DNA of 5,538 nt from a bacterium. GTDB lineage: Bacteria > Pseudomonadota > Alphaproteobacteria > Rhizobiales > Xanthobacteraceae. Below the pieces are notes generated by a model. The model worked only from the letters and a program-made list of their open reading frames with translations. It ran no database searches and was not told where the DNA came from. Positions within the stretch are counted from its first letter, which is position 1. Every line of letters begins with the position of its first letter. A program made the position numbers and the translations under genes. This document shows positions 1 to 5,538 of the stretch, one piece after another. The stretch is from the NCBI GenBank assembly GCA_029946075.1, contig JAQSDT010000206.1:1-5538 (forward strand). The letters are read 5' to 3'.

Positions 1-1
1 T

Positions 2-739
2 ACCACGTCGTTCGGCGCGACGCCGTCGGTCCAGGCGACGCTGCGCGCGATGGAGAGCGCCGGCGTGGTGCGAACCCTCGCCGAGCCGAACCTGACCGCG
101 ATCTCCGGCGAATCCGCTACTTTCATCGCCGGCGGCGAATTCCCGGTGCCTGCGGGCTATTCCTGCGATCCCGTTACCCGCGTCTGTACCACCCAGATCC
201 AGTTCAAGAAGTTCGGCATTTCGCTCAACTTCACGCCGGTCGTGCTGACCGAGGGCCGGATCAGCCTGCGCGTGATGACGGAAGTCTCCGAACTGTCGAA
301 TGACAATTCGATCACGTTGACGCAGGCGCTGAGCTCGACCTCGACGAATTCGCTGACCATTCCCTCGATCAAGACCCGCCGCGCGGAAACCACGCTGGAG
401 ATTCCCTCGGGCGGCGCGATGGCGATGGCGGGCTTGATCGCCGAACAGACCAAGCAGGCGATCAACGGACTTCCCGGCCTGTCGCAGCTGCCGATTCTCG
501 GCACGCTGTTCCGCAGCCGCGACTACGTCAACAACCAGACCGAACTGATGGTCCTGGTGACGCCCTATGTGGTCCGCGCCGTGGCGCAGAAGGACCTGTC
601 GCGGCCCGACGACGGCTTCGCCAGCTCCTCCGATCCGCAGGCCGACCTGCTCGGCAGCATCAATCGCATCTACGGCGTTCCGGGCCGCAATGAACCCGGC
701 CGGAATTATCGCGGCACCTACGGCTTTATTACGGACTGA
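2..739 (+). CDS. cpaC: CpaC outer-membrane secretin of the Tad pilus, 3' part (5' end outside window)
   Basis: This is the C-terminal 245 residues of a type II/IV-type secretin (RcpA/CpaC), the ring through which the Flp pilus crosses the outer membrane. The reading frame is open to the window edge. The first ATG in frame (position 50) lies inside conserved sequence (LRAMESAGVVRTLAEPNL), so it is not the real start. Visible in the fragment are the secretin-core signature RTLAEPNLTAISGE followed by the GGEFPVP segment (about residues 24-50), the FGISLNFTPVVL strand, the IPSIKTRRAETTLEIPSGG segment, and the closing LMVLVTPYVVRA strand near residue 190. A tail of about 50 residues containing RPDDGF and NRIYG follows, as in CpaC proteins. 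The N-terminal signal peptide and periplasmic ring domains must lie upstream. Residues 55 and 62 of the fragment are cysteines in a short segment after GGEFPVP. The stop TGA at 737-739 is 9 bp before cpaD. The family is very secure; calling it CpaC rather than another secretin relies on the neighbours. Confidence 0.95.
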   Translation, partial: TTSFGATPSVQATLRAMESAGVVRTLAEPNLTAISGESATFIAGGEFPVPAGYSCDPVTRVCTTQIQFKKFGISLNFTPVVLTEGRISLRVMTEVSELSNDNSITLTQALSSTSTNSLTIPSIKTRRAETTLEIPSGGAMAMAGLIAEQTKQAINGLPGLSQLPILGTLFRSRDYVNNQTELMVLVTPYVVRAVAQKDLSRPDDGFASSSDPQADLLGSINRIYGVPGRNEPGRNYRGTYGFITD

Positions 740-741
740 GG
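738..741 (+). promoter_or_regulatory. Ribosome-binding site of cpaD, overlapping the cpaC stop
   Basis: GAGG at 738-741 begins inside the cpaC stop codon TGA (737-739) and sits 7 nt before the ATG at 749. It supports that start and suggests that cpaD translation is coupled to termination of cpaC. The match to the Shine-Dalgarno consensus is short. Confidence 0.6.
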
Positions 742-748
742 CGGGACG

Positions 749-1501
749 ATGACACCACAGAGGACATCCACGAAGCCCGCCGGCCGCAAGCGCACGCTCC
801 GCATGGCGGGCGCGCTGATCGGCGTTTCGATGGCGCTCGGCGCCTGCAAGCACACTACCGACGTGGTGACGCCGGTCAGTGCGCCGGACGATTATCGCCT
901 GCGCCACCCGATCGCGGTGCAGGAAGCCGATCGCTCGATCGTCGTGTTCGTCGGCCGTGGACGCGGCGGACTTTCCGCCGAACAGCGTGCCGACGTCATG
1001 GGTCTCGCACAGCTCTGGCTCCGCGAAGGCACCGGCGCCATCGGCGTCGACGTGCCGGTCGATACGCCGAACGGACGGGCTGCGCAGGATTCGCTGCGCG
1101 AAATCCAGGCAACCTTCGCCGCCGCCGGCGTGCCGCCTCGCGCGGTCAACGTCCGCCAGTACCGGCCTGAGGATCAGCACCACATGGCCGCGATCCGCCT
1201 GACCTACGCGAAAATTTCAGCGGTGGCCGGTCCCTGCGGCCTGTGGCCCGAGGATCTCGGCCCCTCCGTCAACAACAAGAGCTGGTACGAAAACAAGCCG
1301 TACTACAATTTCGGCTGCTCCTATCAGCGCAACATGGCAGCCATGGTCGACAATCCGGCCGACCTCGTCCAGCCGCGCCCCGAGACGCCCGCTTATGCGC
1401 CGCGCCGAGGCATCGCCTACGACAAGTACCGCAAGGGCACCACGACGACGACCAACTATCCCGAGGCCGAAAAGGCCAAACTCAGCGATACCGGCAAATG
1501 A
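749..1501 (+). CDS. cpaD: CpaD family pilus assembly lipoprotein
   Basis: A 250-residue protein with a basic N-terminus (residues 1-18), a hydrophobic stretch (about 19-31) and a lipobox LGAC ending at Cys33, which predicts cleavage by signal peptidase II and lipid attachment at that cysteine. The residue after the cysteine is Lys, not Asp, so outer-membrane sorting is plausible. The mature part fits the alphaproteobacterial CpaD family: a RSIVVFVGRGRGGLS segment, then a conserved C-terminal region with Cys163 (GPCGLWP) and Cys190 (FGCSYQRNMAAMVDNPADL), followed by a basic, Thr-rich tail containing YDKYRKG. The two cysteines could pair in the periplasm; this is inference. In this family CpaD is thought to assist localisation or stability of the CpaC secretin, which agrees with its place directly after cpaC. 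The ATG at 749 is favoured by the GAGG upstream and the intact lipoprotein signal. The last 4 bases overlap cpaE. Confidence 0.93.
   Translation: MTPQRTSTKPAGRKRTLRMAGALIGVSMALGACKHTTDVVTPVSAPDDYRLRHPIAVQEADRSIVVFVGRGRGGLSAEQRADVMGLAQLWLREGTGAIGVDVPVDTPNGRAAQDSLREIQATFAAAGVPPRAVNVRQYRPEDQHHMAAIRLTYAKISAVAGPCGLWPEDLGPSVNNKSWYENKPYYNFGCSYQRNMAAMVDNPADLVQPRPETPAYAPRRGIAYDKYRKGTTTTTNYPEAEKAKLSDTGK
1498..1501 (+). promoter_or_regulatory. ATGA stop/start overlap coupling cpaD to cpaE
   Basis: The cpaE start ATG (1498-1500) overlaps the cpaD stop TGA (1499-1501). The 20 bases before the ATG show no recognisable Shine-Dalgarno sequence. CpaE synthesis is therefore likely to depend on ribosomes that have just finished cpaD (termination-reinitiation). 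The overlap is seen directly; the mechanism is inferred. Confidence 0.7.
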
Positions 1502-2769
1502 TCAGTTACTCGCGTCAGACCCCAGACCAGCAACCGGACGGCACGTCGCCGCCCGTCGAGGATCATATCGCGCCGGCCCCGCGGGTATCGGTGCAGGCCT
1601 TTTGCGAGACGGTGGAAACCGCCGCCGCCGTGCAGTCGGCGGGCGAAGACCGCCGCCTCGGAAAGGCGCATCTGAAGATCCAGATGGGCGGGATGGCGGC
1701 TGCGATCGAAGCCTATCGCTCGGCCCCGACGCCGAACGTGATCATTCTCGAGACCGAAGGCCGCAACGACATCCTCACCGGGCTCGACCATCTCGCTACC
1801 GTGTGCGACGCCGGAACCCGCGTGATCGTGATCGGCCGTATCAACGACGTGACGCTGTACCGCGAACTGGTGCGCCGTGGTGTCAGCGACTATGTCATCG
1901 CGCCGGTCACGGCGATCGATGTCGTTCGCTCGATCTGCAATCTGTTTTCGGCGCCTGAAGCCAAGGCCGTCGGCCGCATCATCGCCGTGGTCGGCGCCAA
2001 GGGCGGTGTCGGCTCCTCCACCATCGCCCACAATGTCGCCTGGGCCATCGCGCGCGACCTGGCGCTGGATTCGGTCGTCGCCGACCTCGATCTTGCCTTC
2101 GGCACCGCCGGCCTCGACTACAACCAGGATCCGCCGCAAGGCATCGCCGATGCGGTGTTCTCGCCGGACCGGGTCGATACCGCCTTCATCGACCGACTGC
2201 TGTCGAAATGCACCGACCATCTCAGCCTGCTGGCGGCACCGGCAACGCTCGACCGGGTGTATGATTTCGGCGCCGACGCATTCGATTCGATCTTCGACAC
2301 GCTGCGTACCACCATGCCCTGCATCGTGCTCGACGTCCCCCATCAATGGTCGGGCTGGACCAGGCGCGCACTGATCGCGGCCGACGATATCCTGATCGTC
2401 GCGGCGCCCGATCTTGCCAATCTGCGCAACACCAAGAACATCTTCGACTTGCTGAAGGCACAGCGCCCGAACGACCGCGCGCCGCTCTATTGCCTGAACC
2501 AGGTCGGCATCCCGAAGCGGCCGGAAATCCCGGCCAGCGAGTTCGCCAAGGCGATCGAAAGCCCGCCGATCGCCACCATTCCGTTCGAGCCGCAATTGTT
2601 CGGCTCGGCCGCCAATAACGGCCAGATGATTGCGGAAATCTCCGCCAATCATCGCACCACCGAAATGTTCCTGCAGATCGCGCAGCGGCTCACCGGCCGC
2701 GGCGAGACCAAGAAGCCCAAGGGTTCGCTGCTGTCACCCCTGATCGAGAAGTTGCGGGCCAAGAAGTAA
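1498..2769 (+). CDS. cpaE: CpaE/TadZ: Tad pilus localisation protein with pseudo-receiver and ParA/MinD-like ATPase domains
   Basis: A 423-residue cytoplasmic protein. Residues 1-28 are Pro/Gln-rich and probably disordered. Residues about 29-155 look like a response-regulator receiver fold without its chemistry: the position of the phospho-accepting Asp appears to be Glu85 (VIILETEG), and the usual Lys-Pro pair is Ala135-Pro136. Residues about 160-400 form a ParA/MinD-type ATPase. It has a deviant P-loop KGGVGSST (168-175), in which the signature Lys168 is kept but the P-loop lysine is replaced by Ser173. It also has VADLDLAFG around Asp196/Asp198 and a Walker-B-like IVLDVP with Asp279. The last 20 residues are basic with regularly spaced Leu/Ile. 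In the TadZ/CpaE family such proteins place the pilus machine in the cell, and atypical Walker A motifs are known. The frame is open upstream to 1243 inside cpaD, but the ATGA overlap and the position of the receiver domain favour 1498. Confidence 0.94.
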   Translation: MISYSRQTPDQQPDGTSPPVEDHIAPAPRVSVQAFCETVETAAAVQSAGEDRRLGKAHLKIQMGGMAAAIEAYRSAPTPNVIILETEGRNDILTGLDHLATVCDAGTRVIVIGRINDVTLYRELVRRGVSDYVIAPVTAIDVVRSICNLFSAPEAKAVGRIIAVVGAKGGVGSSTIAHNVAWAIARDLALDSVVADLDLAFGTAGLDYNQDPPQGIADAVFSPDRVDTAFIDRLLSKCTDHLSLLAAPATLDRVYDFGADAFDSIFDTLRTTMPCIVLDVPHQWSGWTRRALIAADDILIVAAPDLANLRNTKNIFDLLKAQRPNDRAPLYCLNQVGIPKRPEIPASEFAKAIESPPIATIPFEPQLFGSAANNGQMIAEISANHRTTEMFLQIAQRLTGRGETKKPKGSLLSPLIEKLRAKK

Positions 2770-2779
2770 TCGCCCGCGT

Positions 2780-2783
2780 GGAG
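2780..2783 (+). promoter_or_regulatory. Ribosome-binding site deciding the GTG start of cpaF
   Basis: GGAG at 2780-2783 lies 7 nt before the GTG at 2791. It supports this non-ATG start over the in-frame ATG at 2833, which has no comparable purine-rich site at the right distance. Confidence 0.65.
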
Positions 2784-2790
2784 TACAATC

Positions 2791-4259
<1,469 letters not shown>

Positions 4260-4260
<1 letters not shown>

Positions 4261-4265
4261 GGAGG
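4260..4265 (+). promoter_or_regulatory. Consensus ribosome-binding site of tadB, overlapping the cpaF stop
   Basis: AGGAGG at 4260-4265 is a full Shine-Dalgarno match. Its first base is the last base of the cpaF stop TGA. The spacer to the ATG at 4274 is 8 nt. It is the strongest ribosome-binding site in the window and fixes the tadB start against the earlier in-frame ATG at 4217, which lies inside cpaF. Confidence 0.85.
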
Positions 4266-4273
4266 CGATCGAC

Positions 4274-5242
4274 ATGCAAGCGCTCGCACTGGCATTCATG
4301 GCCGCCGTCGCCATCGGCGGACTGGCATGGGTCTTTATCTATCCGCTGCTCTCCGGCGAGAAGAAGGCCGAGTCGCGCCGCGCCTCGATCGCGCGTTCCG
4401 AACCGGCCGCACGCAGCGTCGAAAAGAACCAGCGCTCGCGCCGCGAGCAGGTCGAGGGGTCGCTGAAGGAACTCGACGCCCGCCGTCAGAAGGAAAAATC
4501 CGTTCCGCTCTCGATGCGCATTGAGCGGGCCGGCCTCAGTTGGACGACGCAGAAATTCTGGATCGTATCCGGCGTCTTCGGTGTCGTGGGCTTCGTCGTT
4601 GCTTTCACGGTCGGCGGCGGACTGCTCGGCGCCATCACGATGGCATTTGCGGCCGGCCTCGGATTGCCGCGCTGGATGCTGGGCTTCCTCAAGAAGCGCC
4701 GTGAAAAGGCATTCCTGAAGGCGCTGCCGGACGCCGTCGACGTCATCGTGCGCGGTATCAAGGCCGGCTTGCCGCTGTTCGAATCGATCAAGGTGGTCGC
4801 CGCCGACGCGCCGGAACCGCTGAAGAGCGAGTTCCTGTCGATCATCGAAACCCAGACTATCGGTATGCCGCTGGGCGATGCCTGCATGCGGCTGTACGAG
4901 CGGATGCCTTTGCCGGAAGCCAACTTCTTCGGCATCGTGATCGCGATCCAGCAGAAATCGGGCGGCAATCTCTCCGAAGCGCTCGGCAACCTGTCCAAGG
5001 TGCTGCGCGACCGCAAGAAGATGGCCGAGAAGATCCAGGCGATGTCGATGGAAGCCAAGGCCTCCGCCGGCATCATCGGCTCGCTGCCACCGATCGTGAT
5101 GCTGCTGGTCTGGATATCGACACCCGACTACATCGCCTTGCTTTGGACCCATCCGATCGGCCAGTTCATGCTGGTGTGCTGCGTCGGCTGGATGACCATC
5201 GGCGTGCTGGTGATGAAGAAAATGATCAACTTCGACTTCTGA
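4274..5242 (+). CDS. tadB: TadB: inner-membrane platform protein of the Tad pilus (type II secretion F family)
   Basis: A 322-residue polytopic membrane protein, also named CpaG in Caulobacter-type loci. An N-terminal hydrophobic segment (about 3-26) ends in YPLLSGE and is followed by a highly charged cytoplasmic stretch (about 30-75). Hydrophobic sequence at 96-139 can hold one or two membrane segments. The T2SSF/GspF helical domain starts near LPDAVDV (residue 151), continues through GIKAGLPLFESIK and QKSGGNLSEALGNLSKVLRDRKKM, and runs to about 275. Two further hydrophobic segments (about 266-285 and 297-316) end the protein. The F domain lies on the cytoplasmic side, where it contacts the ATPase in related machines; with TadC it forms the platform CpaF works on. 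The start at 4274 is chosen for its consensus ribosome-binding site. The length is normal for the family. TadB rather than TadC is assigned from gene order and from the second F-family gene that follows. Confidence 0.93.
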   Translation: MQALALAFMAAVAIGGLAWVFIYPLLSGEKKAESRRASIARSEPAARSVEKNQRSRREQVEGSLKELDARRQKEKSVPLSMRIERAGLSWTTQKFWIVSGVFGVVGFVVAFTVGGGLLGAITMAFAAGLGLPRWMLGFLKKRREKAFLKALPDAVDVIVRGIKAGLPLFESIKVVAADAPEPLKSEFLSIIETQTIGMPLGDACMRLYERMPLPEANFFGIVIAIQQKSGGNLSEALGNLSKVLRDRKKMAEKIQAMSMEAKASAGIIGSLPPIVMLLVWISTPDYIALLWTHPIGQFMLVCCVGWMTIGVLVMKKMINFDF

Positions 5243-5251
5243 TGGTGACGC

Positions 5252-5538
5252 ATGATTGATTTCCTGATCACCAAGCTGCACGACGCACGGTTCATGACCA
5301 TGCTGCTGGCCGCGATCGCGGCGAGCGCGACGGCCTACACGCTGATCTCCCCGCTGTTCGCCGGCGAAGGCCTCGCCAAGCGCATGAAGGCGGTCGCCAG
5401 CGAGCGCGAGCGGCTGCGCCAGCGCGAACGCGACCGTCTGGCCAAATCCGAAAAGGTGTCGCTGCGCCAGACGCCGAAGCAACTCGTCTCCAAGGTCGTG
5501 GAAGACTTCAACCTGACCAAATGGCTGGCGCAGGAAGC
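5252..5538 (+). CDS. tadC: TadC: second Tad inner-membrane platform protein, 5' part (3' end outside window)
   Basis: An open frame from the ATG at 5252 runs off the window end, giving 95 full codons. It begins MIDFLITKLHD. A hydrophobic segment at about residues 14-36 follows and ends in SPLFAGE, then a strongly charged stretch with ERERLRQRERDRL (about 50-63), then a segment around VEDFNLTKWLAQE (about 82-94). This layout parallels the N-terminus of TadB, and a second type II secretion F-family gene (CpaH in Caulobacter naming) is expected directly after tadB. The diagnostic F domain would lie downstream, so the call rests on position and N-terminal architecture. It starts 9 bp after the tadB stop. 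Only weak Shine-Dalgarno candidates precede it (GATGG at 5241-5245), so coupling to tadB is plausible. The overlapping ATG at 5242 is not used because its frame stops after five codons. Confidence 0.85.
   Translation, partial: MIDFLITKLHDARFMTMLLAAIAASATAYTLISPLFAGEGLAKRMKAVASERERLRQRERDRLAKSEKVSLRQTPKQLVSKVVEDFNLTKWLAQE

Noticed and set aside
1243..1497. N-terminal extension of cpaE by 85 codons within cpaD
   Set aside because: The frame is open there, but the translation is an Arg/Gln/Pro-rich shadow of the conserved C-terminal part of CpaD. The ATGA overlap at 1498 gives a normal CpaE.
1456..2652. 398-codon open frame on the - strand opposite cpaE
   Set aside because: Arg/Asp/Gly/His-rich shadow of cpaE with no plausible domain. 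The forward frame has clear family motifs.
5243..5273. 6-bp inverted repeat TGGTGA / TCACCA around the tadC start
   Set aside because: The arms are short with a 19-nt loop. This is common by chance in a window of this length, and no further pairing extends it.

Overview
The window is a single co-directional stretch of a Tad/Flp (tight adherence) type IVc pilus assembly operon, all on the + strand. The order is cpaC (3' part) - cpaD - cpaE - cpaF - tadB - tadC (5' part). The DNA is GC-rich with strong G/C at third codon positions. The CpaC-CpaD-CpaE-CpaF-TadB-TadC order, a CpaD-type lipoprotein in place of TadD/RcpB-type proteins, and the protein style all point to an alphaproteobacterium. My best guess is Hyphomicrobiales near Bradyrhizobium/Rhodopseudomonas. 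That taxonomic guess rests on recognition of sequence style, not on a search.

Layout: 2-739 is the C-terminal half of the outer-membrane secretin CpaC. 749-1501 is the CpaD lipoprotein. 1498-2769 is CpaE (TadZ-like), overlapping cpaD by 4 bp (ATGA). 2791-4260 is the CpaF (TadA) secretion ATPase with a GTG start. 4274-5242 is the TadB inner-membrane platform protein. 5252 to the window end is the start of its paralogue TadC. Gaps between genes are 9, -4, 21, 13 and 9 bp, so there is no room for internal promoters or terminators and none is visible. Two ribosome-binding sites overlap the stop codon of the preceding gene, and one junction is an ATGA overlap, so translational coupling along the operon is likely.

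How the parts work together, from knowledge of the family: CpaE helps place the machine at its cellular site. CpaF hydrolyses ATP in the cytoplasm. TadB and TadC form the inner-membrane platform that CpaF acts on to extract and polymerise pilin. The fibre leaves through the CpaC secretin, helped by the CpaD lipoprotein. The pilin, prepilin peptidase (CpaA) and CpaB genes usual for such loci are not in the window and would be expected upstream.

I see no previously undescribed system here. The points most worth a second look are an 11-bp perfect inverted repeat bracketing the cpaF ribosome-binding site and start codon, the degenerate receiver and P-loop of CpaE, a possible amphipathic C-terminal tail on CpaE, and a two-cysteine segment in the CpaC secretin domain.
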